A stretch of 64,000 nt of DNA from Lutraria lutraria (taxonomy: Eukaryota > Mollusca > Bivalvia > Venerida > Mactridae): contig OZ026848.1 of the NCBI GenBank assembly GCA_964023205.1, forward strand, positions 27,205,912 to 27,269,911, read 5' to 3'. How positions within the stretch are numbered: the stretch's first letter is position 1; each line of letters starts with the position of its first letter. The notes beneath the pieces are model-generated. The model had not been told where the DNA came from. It ran no database searches and saw only the letters and a list, made by a program, of their open reading frames with translations. The translations under genes and the position numbers were made by a program. Shown piece after piece: positions 33,433 through 47,819 of the stretch.

Positions 33433-36400
33433 AACTTATGTTCATTGATTTTCGATGTCAGATTTAAGTTTTCCTTTTCAAAATGCTGCATAAAATGTTC
33501 TGTTGTATCAAATTCTGAGTATGTCTGTTTGATGGATATTTGATATACATTGGATATTGCATCTAACTGCCATTGATTTGTGTTAATGTTTCGGAATTAT
33601 ATTTGTAGGATCTTTTTCGGTTAGGTCGCATTAGCCTTATACTAGAATCCTTGTGCATGACTCTCATTTGACCCTTAAAATGGCATTTTGACTCTTAGAA
33701 TTGGCAAGGTAAAGCCTCTGACTCTTGATGATTTAAACCAAATGGTCAAATTTACTATTACATAAGTAGGAAATTTTGTTGACCCTTTTAATGATTAAAA
33801 CTAAGGGTCATTTATGACCCTTAATTTTTGACGCCTAGTGAATATCCTATTCGTGTATGCCTTTATGTTCCGATATAATGTGTTGTTTCGATGCATTCGC
33901 TTGCATGCTTTAATTTGTCTGCAGGAAAACAATGGAGTTATTTTTGGAGATCTGATCATGGTTTTATTATCTGCTCCTGTGGTATAATAAAACTACGAGA
34001 TAAGAAGGAATTAATATCTCCTCTTAGAAAATTAATATTTGGTTACTATTAGATTAAGAAATCATTGTTTAGATTAAGCGAACAAACTACGATGAGTTGA
34101 TTATTTTAACTGCGTAATTTCATAGTTTGTAATGTATTATAGTAATCAAAAGTTTGATATTGATAACTCTAGTGATATTATAAACACATACACTGTATCT
34201 GTTTTGTTATAGTGTACACTTCAAGTCGCTTACTTAACCATTCGTTTATTTTCATTAACTCATTTTTTGGCTTTTCTATTCTTTGTATACATATACATGT
34301 TAACAGTCTTATAAAGGAAAGGCTTTGTAATTTGGTTTATATTAAAAGAAAAATTAGTTATAATGCTTTCGCAAATTGTTTTACTGATATTATTTTGTCT
34401 GGTCTTGTAATTAAAGAAGTACATAAATCCGTGCCATCCATTCCCAAAGATGCCAACTGTGTATCCTTTATTCCTGATATTTTCTTAAATTCTAAAGAAA
34501 TTGAAACCGTTCCAAAACGTTACTTGAATTCAATCTAGCAATATTGGTGCTTTCAATAGAACATCCCGATAATTTACGATTTGTGTCGATATTCACTACA
34601 CTGAACTTCCATTAGTGATAAAAGGACATAATTTCCATAAGCACTGCAACGATATAAACATAATCAGTCAGAAAAGCAAGTCTTACTTTCAAACGTAACT
34701 ATCGACAATATTTCAATTGATACAAAAATATGTTGAAGGAACAGAATTTAATGGATAATCTGAAGTACAAAAATAGTGACTTTGATTTACATACATCGTA
34801 TATTACATTCCTATCCCTGACGGCTTCCTTCCTTTTGCTGTTTAACATCATCGACAGTTTCGACCCTCCAAGTCATGACAAAGTTGAATTCAAATAAAAG
34901 GATATCATTTTTGTCCAATTTACTATATATGCGCTGACTTTTTGTTTCCCACAAAATGCAAACTTACTTTTAAGGACATTAATGGTGACCATATTTACAA
35001 CTTTCGCGAACAAATACTAGTATTCGACAGATCGATTAACTATTCTCGATGCAATATGTTCTACGTTATATTTCTTTCCATCAATCCGCTTTGACCTTAC
35101 GGATAGGTCTGTGTAAATTTAAAAAAGAGTTAACTTGGGCATACATGTATATAAATATTATGATAACCCATAAAAGCATAGCTAATACAGAATTGTTCAT
35201 GATAAAAAATATTAACAGTATGATTGCTATCCTTTAATGTTTAAAACCGTCTTTAAGTTAGTTAATTTGAATTACCAATTAGTGAATTTAGACAATTAAG
35301 TAACTTAAGAAGCAAAGATAATTAAAATGTCAAGAACACAATGAGACGCGCTTTTGCTATTTATGAATTTCATTTGTGTGTTGGCATTTAATTTTGTGTC
35401 TTACAAAACAGAAATTATCAAAGGGAGAAAATGTCTTTACGATTTGAAGTTGATACATGGCTGACTTTTACAACGTCTGCATTCGTTTGTAAAAGGTTCG
35501 CCCATATCACTTTTCTGGCTACAGCTTGCACATATGGGATTATCCCGGTTGCGAGGGTAAACAAACTCAATAATCTGCCACTTTTCTGGCTACACTTTTA
35601 CCAATTTTCGTTCTTTTTACGTTACGCTACTAATTTACGAACCAGGACTACATTTTTTGAATTTCTAAAACAAACATCACAACATAAATACGGGGCAAGG
35701 AGTGTTGCAAAATAACAATACCTTGGGGGTAGCACTGGACTAAGTATTTTCCCCCATTTTAAAACGAGAACGTGCGCCACATGCCACTTAGTTTGAGGCT
35801 CAACACAAGTGCGAGCTATAGATGAATCCAGAAGTGATCCATGTTTTGTTAGACACATAATATAACTGTTTGGGTGATAACTAATATAAACGTCAATTAC
35901 CTATAATAATCTTATCTGCTGATATGTTAAGGTTTATGCACTATCCATTTTCACTTAGATTAATCATTTTGTGTGTACATGTATTCTATTTTTACAGAAA
36001 CTTCATATATTTTATTTCAATTATGGTAACTACGGTATTTTTTAATAAATTGGCTTATGTTGAAAGATAATACCCAGCAATGTACTGTAATTGAAATAAG
36101 ATACAAATGTATGTCATTGAACATTGATTCTTAAAATTGCATCGTCGCCTTTCTCTCGAAAAAGGTCTGTCCCGATGCGAATCACGCTTTTCAAGTCTTC
36201 CAGATGCTTATTATTGAATACTTCACTCAATTCTTATAAAGATAATATTTTTTTCAATTCCGTGTATAAAGCATGTACTCGTATATTAGTGTTGATGATA
36301 AGATCCGATTTCAAACTCCTCGAAAGCAATATAAAAAATAAATTCCATCTTTCTCTGGGATTTATTGGCATTTAACGGTATTGTACTGCCAGATTTAACC

Positions 36401-39400
36401 TAAACATGTTTTAATGGAAATTTTCGGTAATTATTCTGAAGTGTTATTTACGATTTAACGACTGAAAAGTCACATCATTGTAATCAAACTGTAATTGTTT
36501 TGCACCTTTCAGTATTGGAAAAACATTTACTCACACGTTTGTCTGACAAGTATTACGTTTTAAACGAATTACTGGATTAAAAGCCTGGCTTAAGTTCTCA
36601 CAATAACGAAATGTTCTGTTAGATATATTGCTGTATAAAGCCGTCATGTAATATCTACATGGTGTCAGTTATGTAATGGAAGTTATTGTTATTTTCCTCA
36701 CATTAATTGCTTTATTATGTACACGTCTAGACTTGTTTTGTTGAAGCATTCAATTTGTGAAATACCTCTAGGAATACACATTTCTGTGATAATTTTAGTT
36801 TTAATTTAAAATATTAAATTGTTTATGTTATTAAATTGTTTATGTTACTAAAATGTAACGATTACCATCAAAGAACTATAATACATGTATAAAATAGATC
36901 TTTGTTACCATGATAACCGACTAAGCTTATTCACTGGCAACCGTGGTCCTTTTTTCACCCAAGAAGGCCACGTTCAAGATGTTTCAAAATTTATGTTTAT
37001 TTTAAGTTAAAGACGTTTGTTCTCAATTATGAAACATATGTTAATCGATATATCAAAGATTTACGGTTGGATCGGGGTGTAGGAGTAACGCGCTGGACTA
37101 CACCGTCTTACATTTCAGAGACGCATTTTCAGTGTTTAGAAAATCACAGTAAACGAATGATTTACATGGGGGAACGATAAAGAATCAGGAAAAACTATTT
37201 TAAATAAGAGTAGGGATACAAATGCCTGGTTATCCCGTATCTTCTCTATATATACATGTAATCTGTTTTGCAATTTTCATAACTGAAAATGAGTAATACC
37301 ACCAGATTGTTCGCGAAATTTATTTTATGTGTTACACAATTACCTACTTGTATTAAGCGTTCTGTTTTATATTTTTGGAGCTACAAAGTTTCCACGATGA
37401 TGTATAATTGTCAATATGGATTAGTGCACGTTCCTTATACCGTTTAGTTTTACTTGTCAATGAATGTTTAGAATGTTATAAACAAACTCCACATAGGAGA
37501 AAATGTTGCCTTCACTGTAGTTGCCTCCTTTTTTGTTCTTTAGTGTTATTGTTTGCATCATTGGTTATTAGTGATCCCCATATGTACTACAAATACTTCG
37601 TAAGTTCGTAAACCTATACCTTCATACATGGCGGCATAATAAGGAAATAATGAAGATTCCCTGGAACGCTACAATTAGCATTATACAACTCACCGCAATG
37701 ACTGCAACCACCAGTAATCTATCTCGACAAACACAATGAAACTACACACTGTCACAATAATGCAAACTAATAATTCTAGGTGATTTAAAAAAAAATCATA
37801 TTTGAAATAAACACTCAATAAGAGAGTACGTTAATATTTCTATACATTGGATTTTAAAAGTCTGTGTTGAGTATTGTGTCACCACTGTAGTGTTTCCTTG
37901 CTGTAAATGTATTAAAGAAATCAGAATTCCACTGTGCCAATGCACGTGGGAATGCATAGTGCTTCATTTTCTCATTATCAATTGTGCTCGAGCTTCTTTT
38001 GTCGATCACAATAATTTCCTTTCTAAGAATCGAGAGTATGTGCGTTGGTTGCCCTCCTAAATGTGGACTGTTTACTCCCACGTTAATTTGCGCAGAGAAG
38101 GTTTAGGACAAATTTTCCAGTGTTTGAATATTATGAGCAGTGAATTTTAGCAAGAAAACTTTCAGCATTTACGATGCGTTATTTTCTGTTCGGCTTATGT
38201 AATTAAACTCTCACTCAAAACCATTTCCGTCGACAAATACTCTCATAGGTTTGTGAACCTATCAAACCGAGCTGGGTATTTCCATTACAACATGAAAGAA
38301 AATGTTCCCTACCTTGTTTGCAATTTTGATCACCAACAAATTGAGGTATACCTGAATGTTCTCGTATTTTGTGTGGGGGTACACAGTTGATTGAAATCCA
38401 ACCTTAACCCATTAGATCCTTACAAATGTTACCCCTTAGCCTTGTCAGATATAGTTTGCGGCCTAAAATATACATATTTATGTACGGCATATCAGTACAT
38501 GTCTATACACCTACTTCCAACACCCACCCAACCTCACATGTACACAGATACGCACACATTAGATAAAGAATATTGTAAATCAAGCACCAAATCGACTAAT
38601 GCCAATCCTTCTCAAACCATGATCTAACAACTCAGGTCGCAAAGCATTCATAGCGGCTCACTCAAACCTCAACAAATTCAACGTGTAAGCAATCTGACCG
38701 GCGTACATTAACACCCACTTAACTAAGTATGTTTAGCACTGATCGGCCGGGTTTACATTGATATCCACCGACAACACACACATATCAGAATATCACCAAA
38801 AATAAATGTTTAATTGCAGTTATAGTTATTTGTACATTGTATCCTTCTGTTCGTGCAAATTGTAATGTTGTTTAAGTTTTTTTTATCTTCAAATGTTTAT
38901 GCATGTCAGTGGTAGTAATATGAGTCCATTATCTAATATCAAGTCTTTGAAAAAATCTTGGAAATTCGTAGCGAAGCTTTCACCTCGATGTCAAAGTATT
39001 TTTTATGTCTGTTTTCGTGCTGACTTCTGAATTCCAATTTATTTCAACCGTCTTTACTAGGAGATCCATTAAAATGAAACTTAATTTGTTTCTGTTAAGT
39101 TTGTTCCTTGGGTAGATTAATTTAATTTTAACTCTCCCATCGGGCTATTTATCCGTTTAAACGAAATATGTGCACGGTAGTTTACTAATTCATTTTTATT
39201 GTCTTTCATTTAATCTTGTATTCAATTTTCACCATTTGAATCAATAAGATGTTCTGAAAATCTGCTAGTGTTAAATTTAGGTTTTGTATTGGTAGAGAAG
39301 TTTATTTGGTTTTCAAAACAAAGAGAAGTATTCGAGATGTAATGTTTATTGTAAACACAAGGCTTATTTATATTCAACTGATGATTTTAAATGACTTGCT

Positions 39401-40819
39401 TTCCAACTAAGTCTTGGAAACATTGTTTAGCTTACTAAGTGAGGGTAAGTTATTTGAATTTGTCGTAAAACCGTAAAATGACACTTGGAGAATTAATCCA
39501 GTAATAGAAAGAACATTTAAATATTTGTTTTCACTGGCTGTTTAAACTGTATATAAAAGTGTGTTTTTTGGAGAAGCGTGTGGCTTATCAAGATGTTTTG
39601 TGGTGATGCTTTATACTTGAGTGTTGAGACTTACTCTGACTGCATCTGTTCTCTTTGTTATAACATACAGTTATCGACTTTAATTTTAAGGAAACGTATG
39701 AATCAGATTCATTAAGAAATACTAACAATGTTAAAATCACCTTTCAAAGAAGACGACACGTGTCATGTAAAGACATGTATAGACTATATAAGTCAGAAAA
39801 GATCACACTTACACAGAGTGCTTGCCTAATAATGTAACGTAATTGTCACATTGTTCCCAAAAAAAAACGTAAAAAATAGTTCAGGTCATTTACGTACATT
39901 GATTATTATACTTCCATACCCTACAACAAAGGAAAATCTAACCGAACATGTTTTAGTGCTTTAAACACTGTACATCAACTTCACATATAAGCGAGAACCA
40001 TCCCCAAGACGGTACTGTAGGAGGGGGCTTATATAAGGGAATAAATAAGTAGCAACCTCTGTATGATATGTGATTGCTTGCGCAATATTGACCTAAGAGG
40101 TTACCTAGTGCATTGATATATATTCAATTAAATTTATTTATCCCAGTGACATTTACGTTTCAAATGCTTTTTAAAACGATTTATAGAACTATAGCATAAC
40201 TTTTCTAAACTGCCAGTATAGTAATACTGTACTGTGCAAGACTTAGTAAACGGGTGTTTTTGGTTCGATATTTCATTGACATAAATAAGCAAATTACATT
40301 TCTACACAGCCTTTAATTTAAAACAAATCTGTACATCTTTGATGAAGTACTGAAAAACTTCACCAAACAAACAATAATATAAAGGAGTCATATCTTCTTA
40401 CGGACATAGAAATTAAATAGCCAATCACATGGATAATACCATGTTTTTAATTCGTCTGTTTGCCATTGATGTTTCTAATATATACAGGCGGAACTTTATC
40501 CTAACCTATGCTGGATTCTGTGCCAGTATTATTACTGGTAGTCCCTTTTGGAGAACAAGGTTAGAACGCTAAACTTGTAACAGGTGTTTAAATGACTTTG
40601 TGTTTACTGTTAGAAACATGAAATATTAGAAAGTATTAAGATCCGGCTAAGCAGTGTTTGGCCATTTTTTGCATAATAAGACGCAGGCGAAGTGAATGAA
40701 ACAATATGATCTGTATTACAAGTCTTTTGTACTTCAGTGATATTTTCGATCACAGAAGTTTTCCTCTTTCAAGGACAGTTATCAATAACGAGGAGGTCTC
40801 ATTAACAAGCTGTACTATA
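33433..40819. other. Long AT-rich tract without supported gene
   Basis: Several open frames occur (34212-34538, 35431-35715, 36124-36375, 38391-38627). None has a domain I recognise, flanking splice signals that join into a longer product, or a conserved motif. A short direct repeat 'attaaattgtttatgtta' is duplicated at about 36815-36848. A hidden gene with very short exons cannot be excluded by eye. Confidence 0.35.
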
Positions 40820-41025
40820 TACTGTAATTTCATTTATTTTCGTTGGGCTCAATTTTCGTGTTATTTACTAAAAAGGCTAATTCGTGGGGACATGAATTCG
40901 TGGATTTTTTGAGAAGAAATTCCTTATCTCTGCATTTAAATTCATGAGGATTTGATTTCGTAGATGAGCCTACCCACGAAATCCACGAAATTAAACCCCC
41001 AACGAAAATTAATGAGTCCATAGTA
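40820..41025. mobile_element. MITE with TACTGTAATTTCATT ends
   Basis: The left end 'tactgtaatttcatttattt' with 'tcgttggg' mirrors the right end 'cccaacgaaaattaatgag' ... 'atagta'. Internal blocks 'ctaattcgtggggac' and 'gatgagcctacccacgaa' match the opposite strand of 22717-22920, so this copy is inverted relative to that one. Confidence 0.75.
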
Positions 41026-41194
41026 GTTAGTACTGAGGAAATTTCTGAAAATAATAATTTGTTGTTATAGTTGGTTGTAGTGCTGATTGATGACCAATGT
41101 ATTAAACCAATGCTTAGTATAGCTACTTTAAATGGCTATGTGTTATTTATTGAAAGGCCCGATAAGTGAAATGACACGTTTAATGGTCTTCGTA

Positions 41195-41425
41195 AGCTTA
41201 TCCCTTTCGAAGAAAAGGGGATGTAATGCTTCGCACATGTCGGACGGTCCATCCGTCCGTCACCAAAACTTTAACGGGGAAAAACTGGGAAATAATTTCT
41301 CTAAGCTCCTCCTTTGTTTATAGAGATGACCCTTATTGATTTAGAGGTCAGTAGGCCACAGTTATACTATCCAGTTGGCATTTAGGAGGCAACCGTGTTT
41401 CACAAACACTTCTTATTATTAGTTA
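41195..41425 (+). repeat. Dispersed CCGTCCGTC-type repeat
   Basis: A hairpin 'ccctttcgaagaaaagggg' is followed by 'ggtccatccgtccgtc' and a body ending 'gaggtcagtaggcc' ... 'gtgtttcacaaacacttctt'. It is related to the fragment at 5305-5440. Confidence 0.55.
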
Positions 41426-43621
41426 GAATTGATATTTCGTCGTTGTTTAATGGTTGAATATATTAAGATCATTAAGTGATGGAATATTTCGTAATTTGTG
41501 GTTATGCATGCTTTTAAGTTTACTACATCATAAAATTGATATAGTTTCCATTTAATCATAGTATCATTTCAGTTCCATTAGCAGCTTCGTTCGCCATTGA
41601 AGTTTTCATTTAAACAATTAAATACAAAAAAAACGTCGTCCAATCTCTAGCCGCACGTACTTAACTACAGAATACAGCTATCAATATAAAACATCTTTAA
41701 TCAATCTACATGTCAGATTGTCGTAGATATAACAAAGATTAATTCGTATGGTTCGTGACCGTGGTACTAAATTGCCGTATTCTTCCTAATGCGTCGATGT
41801 ACAAAAAACTCATACCGACAATCGTTTGTTAAAGCAATGCTATACGAACGATCTTGTGCATTCCTTATATGCATTCACTTGTCTTAGTATATTTATTTTG
41901 ATTTTGATACTTTAAAAACACCGCACGCAATAATTAATCCCACCTTTCGCAAAATATTACCTAAAACACAATAAACATAGAACCAAATTATAGAAATTTC
42001 GACTGCTGATCATGGATTGCTGGTTCGCAGGTCGGGCGGTCACGTGTCACACCAGTATGGTTCGACTGAAACTATTTCAACTAGAACAAGAACAACTATA
42101 ACAAAACGTTATAGGTAGACGAATTACAAGAAGCATAATGGTTTAATTATGTTTTTGTATGAAGTTGCTTTTTTCATAAAGGATATTGACTGTATATTTT
42201 ATTCAAGTATTCAGTATGAAGTATTTATATGATATGAGTAATACACATTATAATGACAATAATGAGTATCTGACAAATGAACAAGTTCATGTATATAGTT
42301 CACAAGTACATGGTAATGTCATACCCTACATCAATCAAAAAGAATTAACCCTAAATGTTAACGAATTCACCATAAATCTGAGCACTATCATACAAGCGCA
42401 TTGAACTTCAAATAGCCACACAACAATGCCTTAATGATTTACTTACCTGTCAACTATTAATAGATTCAGTCATCACCATTAGCCAATCAAATGACCAGGA
42501 TTAGCCAAACTAGTAATAGACACTACAGTATATACTCGAAAACAGCTATAATAAACTAATTCTCATAAGTATAATTCGTCTAGAAAAAGACATGTATCCC
42601 CCACATTCGATAAATGCATCACTCAGATGGTTGCGGGATGAAAGAGGGCAGTTTTGGTACAAACACAAGAAAAGGCTGGAACGTCATACACAATTGAATT
42701 ACTGTTTGTAATTTGCGTCAGTGCTAGGAAAGAAAACACGCTCATAAAAATGAAGAATTGAACAAATATGAAAGGATCCCTGGTTGCAGAGACGACAACA
42801 TATACACACGTATAGAAGTGGCCACGTTTAATCCAACCTATCAAGCAGATTTTTCTCTTCCTATGGCGATTATTGTCATGATATCAATCATATGGCGATG
42901 ATGTCATTTTGTGCAAGACATTCTCTGGTGTTTATTTTGTGCACGAATCTTTAAGCAATTATACTCTTATGTTAAATTGTGCAAATCGGTTTTCCCTTAA
43001 TTGTGTGTCTTCAGTGCCTTTATTGCGTAATTATTCGTACGCTTTATAACAAATCGACCTCAAAACAAGAGCAACTAATACTACCCTAGGTTAACACTGG
43101 AGTGTTTGTCAACGCGGAATCATTCAAGTCCGAACTAAAAACTAGCTTTGCAACTGTGATCATGATGTTTAGATTGATCTATTGCCAATACAGACACTGA
43201 TTTCCCCCTCAAGAAATACTAAATTCAAAATTCGGAGTGTCCGTAATTTGTCTCACATTTTAATGTTAAAGAAATTGATCGTTTGAATGTGTTTTGCCTT
43301 GATCCGTCCTTTTGCTTTATTGGCTTTCGGTTTCCAAAAGTTTGTTATAATCTAGCATTTGTCTACAAGGCCTACGTATAGTATTTGTTTCTGGTGTCCC
43401 GATCTTCCCTTGTTTTCCTCGCGACCTTAGATTGTTTACCCTGCTTTAATGAATATGTAACCAGAAACAAAGAATTGTTTTAGGTCTAATGTAGTCACTC
43501 ACTGTCGCTGTATTTCCTACTTCTTAATCAGATCCTTTACTAGATGTGTTCTTATACGAACCATTTTGTAAAGACTTTTATAGCGTAAGTTCGATTTCTG
43601 GAAGACAGAAAGACTGTTTGT
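41426..43621. other. No recognised feature
   Basis: A 72-codon frame at 42186-42404 has ordinary amino-acid composition but no recognised similarity. The Pro-poor, hydrophobic minus frame at 42623-42844 is likewise unrecognised. Confidence 0.4.
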
Positions 43622-43830
43622 TATATCCCCGCAAAAGAAGTTATAGAGGGGTATATTGGAGACACTGTCGGTCGGTCGGTCCGTCCGTTCGCATACAATA
43701 TCACAAGTTTGTGGAGCGAACTGCTTCCACATTCCTTAAGCGTTTGCAATGAAACTTAAAATATGTTATCACCATGAAGTGTATAATTGTACAAGACACA
43801 ATTTCCATGCCCTGTGATCTACACATTCTA
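43622..43830 (+). repeat. Dispersed TATACCCCCGC repeat, short copy
   Basis: 'tatccccgcaaaagaag' with 'agaggggtatattggag', then GGTCGGTCGGTCC, 'gtttgtggagcgaactgc' and 'atgttatcaccatgaagtg'. It aligns with 15521-15720 and lacks that copy's 3' end. Confidence 0.7.
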
Positions 43831-46800
43831 CACGTCTAAACAGAAAGATATAAATATATCTTAGAAATGAAAATGCTGAAATGGATTTAGATAATGATCT
43901 TAAAGAAATAAAATTTGGAATTAAATTCTCAGATATTTAGCCACTTCCTTTAGGTATGTGTATCATACATAATAACCAGTTCTCAATTGTGACAATATTT
44001 TTGAACTGCTGCCAGTTTGAAAAGCATTTTGATAGCGGAAGCCGGATTGAAAATTTGAATTTCAAATGAAACAAATTTAAGCCAAAGTTCAGTATACGAA
44101 GAAGAGTTTGATATATGCCTGAAACAAGCATCTTTTATTGATCCTACTTTGCACATGAATCAATGAAACAATTAATATGTTTTGCGCATCGTTCCGATTT
44201 ATGTTATTTTCCTCTTTACTTAATGGTCGAATATCACGACAATTAAATAATGAAAGCTTTTTGTGATTTACTTCTAATGCTAGTTTTATTGGATCATAAA
44301 ATTGAAATCGTAATTATGTCATGCAACTTACAGTGACGTTCCGATAATAGTTTCCGGTAACAATTATTGTGCTTCTTTAAAAGGTTGAACGTATAGGCAA
44401 ATCATGGGGACCAACATTTATCAATACAAAAACTGCTTAATAAAATCTTTATGTTATTTTGTCAATAATAAAACAAAGATATATTCGTAAAGTTCATAAC
44501 TCTAGATATAACGAATACAGGTCAATACGTAATCAAACCAATTCGTACCAAATGCCGAGGTTAAGAATTTGTTTGGTTGCGAATTGACCGCAACTCGATA
44601 TAATCATCGTCCGAAATCCCGCTTGTCTTTTCGAAGATATCAAATATACCAATAACTCATAACGACAGTCAACGCTTTAAAATCACGATGTGTGCTAGTA
44701 TATCCATTTTATTTGACTTCAGCATGTTAACTTTGTCCCTTCCAGTAAGCTCAGTCACCGGCGATACAGCGCAGACTGAAGGGTGTCGGGTTAGCCACTA
44801 CGGCGTGATGGAAGTTTCCCTTTCAGTTTGAATAACGATATTACCCTAAGATAGTCTGTGTATATTGACTTAACCTATCATTAACACAACGGCTGAGCAA
44901 TTTATTTATGGACTGAAGTGATATATTTGTAGCGTACATAACGTGTCTGTTCTCTTATCCATACATTATCCTCTGTCTTGTCCTCCATTTTTGTATGTGT
45001 GGTATTATGTGTTGGAGAATTTCAGTTGATATTGCCGAAGGTTGACTTTTTGTATGCATTTTTAATCTTTTTTTTGGTACAAACACTTGTCTAAATAATA
45101 TTAAGTGATGCTTAGCTAAAAAAAAGAAATAAAACACGTACCTGTTCCCCCTGTTAAGTCGTTCCCGGGTTGCACGGTTACTGCATCCAGAACACGAATA
45201 TTTTTTCGTACCCCTAGTGCCTAGCTATTGTCATTGTGTAATTGCAATTTTAATTACTAAAATTGAAGCGTAATTAGCATTTGAAAGGACACGACTGTAA
45301 AACTAGCACCCCTTAGGTAAAATAAAAAAATCATGGATGAAAGGACCTCTTGAGCAGAAAAAAGTAAAAAAAAAAAAGAAAATTGAGAAGAATGTAACCC
45401 CTGCAGAACATGCCAATATCAGGCTTTCTACATTTGTTTTATGAAACGACTAATAAAAGAGAAACCTGAACGCTGATGAAGATTATCTCGGCTTGTTTTA
45501 TTTGCCAGTATTCGTTATCTTGATTTCTTAAGATGACTTTTAAGGAGTTCCCGGTGTCATTCTCAGTAAATGCAATTTAAAAGGAAGTGCAATTTCTATT
45601 CCACTCTTAGACAGTAATTTCTTATCTTTATCAAGCAATCAGATACTCTTATTCTGTTACGCTCTTGGAGGAATTGTTTGCCAACACGCGGTTCTATGTT
45701 TAACTGAGTTTAGGGAGTATGGCAGTGTAACCATTGTTGAGGTCTAAGTTAAGAATGCCTATATTTGCTCTTACACTACCCGTGTTTGAAATTTTGGGTA
45801 AGGTAGGTAGGGATATTTGTTTTCGTTTTGAACCAAGACTTAGTCAACAAGCATATTGTTTAAAAAAATGCCGATTGAAAATGCTTATTTGCTAACTACA
45901 TGAATATACTGAAAAAAATAGTTTAAACCACAAAATTACAAAAAATCAATTGGGTCGCGGCCATCATTTACCAGGTCGGTTGGGTTAGAGCAAACATTCG
46001 TATTTTCTAATCTTCAAAGGCTTGGCCTTATTTAGGACAAGTTGCAAATATCTTTTTTAAGTTTTCATATTCCGTCTATTTGATGGTGTCCATCTTACTT
46101 CCATTCATTCAGGCTTTGCAGTATTTGCAAAAAAACGAATAATATAGATTTGTATAAATTATTCACTAAATAACACCATATGAGACTTCTAATACTGACA
46201 AAATATCAACAAAACAATGAATACATGCGTACATCAGAAATAATTTTGAACAAAGATGTATGATCATATAACTAGGATAACATAAAAGGGGATTATTTTT
46301 ACCTTATTTCCATTATGGTTCTAGTGTTATGCAGATTTTTATGATTTATGGATATAATAACACATACAGCAGAAAATACATAAAGAATACACATGACATG
46401 AATATGGCCAAATGTACATTATTATCCTGTCTACTAGTACACATAATCAGTTAGTTATAGCCTCATCCTCTTCTAAATCACAAACACAACAGTTACTATA
46501 ATCTCCCTAATGCCTTTGGTGTAATTGCTGTCAAATCTGCTTATTCAAATAGCTGTTGTACTGTAAATAGTTTTCTTGATTCGCGCAGCGACAGGAAATT
46601 CTTACTAGAAATACGTCTGTACAGTGTCTCATTGAAAGATCATTTATCTATGCTTGTATTCGTGTGGACAGACGAAGACTTAGTATTCCAGTTGTCCTGA
46701 GAAGTGCATTAAACAATTTAATTCCGTTTCAGATGGAACTTCTTAAAATTGATTAAATCGTCTTCACTCAAAGATGTGAACTACCAGCTATTTTCTATCA

Positions 46801-47326
46801 AGTCTACACGAATTTGATACCCAGTATTTCATTCCCGAAACGGTTTAGGAAACGCCTTCTATGTCAGCACCGTTTTCGCTTTGAATACATCCTGATTGAC
46901 GTAAGTAATTTATCATCCTTGCTGCATGTTATTGGTTTTGGTTTTATTTATTGTCAATGCTTACATAGTTTCCCTTGAAATTCAAAATCCAAATGGATGT
47001 TAACTGTGTAGCTTGTCTCTGAAATATTATTTTATTGGTGGCGTATTGGCATTTAGAAATTACTTCACTTAGACAATGATTTTTGTTCATATTTGTTGTT
47101 AAAATGTTTAATCCCCGCTTTTTCGCCCGGCTTGGCTGGACGTATTTTGGGAGCACCTGCTGTGTCTGGCGCCCAGAGTATTTGTCTACTCGACCATATT
47201 TCTTTTTTGTTTTGTAAATGATATAGTGACGACTTTCCTGATTCATTGATCAGCCTGGTAGCGTAAATAAGTCGTGTCCACACAGTTTTGTGTATTCACT
47301 TAAATCAAATGATAGTAATAACCAAA
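43831..47326. other. No recognised feature
   Basis: AT-rich, with a 12-A run near 45370. No coding sequence or bounded repeat recognised. Confidence 0.4.
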
Positions 47327-47819
47327 GGCCGGTTCGATTGGGCTCTCGTAAGAAGAGAACACGCGGGCTAGAAAAGCTTAGACGGACGTTATCGCAGCCG
47401 TGGTTTTATGAATTCAAAATAGCTACCTGTCGTATTTCATCGTTTATATTAAATGACATGCTGCTATTTGAAGAAAATAAACATCGTTTTAGATTAAATA
47501 AAAGAAAAACTAGTCTTCAAAGCCGCGGTCTAATTCAATAATGCTGCATAAGTATATTCTTAAACTATCCAAAATGTCTCATCCGAATAATAGGTATAAC
47601 TAAAACTAATCGTCAAACCAATATTTTGTTGTTGTGAGATATATAAATAGCTTTAAAAAGGCAAACGGTATTGTCATGCTGTTCGGTCACGTTCCACCTC
47701 TTCTAACCATTGGGCGGAATAGATAGAAGAGCTTCTAAGATTAGAAGGTGACCATTCGAACAGTTCGGAAGAGCTCTGCCTCTTCCGGCAGCTCTTCCGT
47801 TTGACCAATCGAACCGGCC
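47327..47819. mobile_element. Possible 493-bp MITE with GGCCGGTTCGATTGG ends
   Basis: GGCCGGTTCGATTGG at 47327 is repeated exactly inverted at 47805-47819. The interior near the right end is rich in 'gaagagc' and its complement. A second imperfect hairpin joins 'ctgttcggtcac' (47678) to 'ggtgaccattcgaacag'. An 83-codon frame (47290-47541) overlaps the left end and is unrecognised. Only one copy is seen, so the assignment rests on the inverted ends. Confidence 0.5.

Noticed and set aside
34212..34538. 108-codon plus-strand frame, longest outside the gene and repeats
   Set aside because: No recognised domain, no supporting splice sites joining it to other frames, and Phe/Ile/Asn-rich composition expected in AT-rich DNA.
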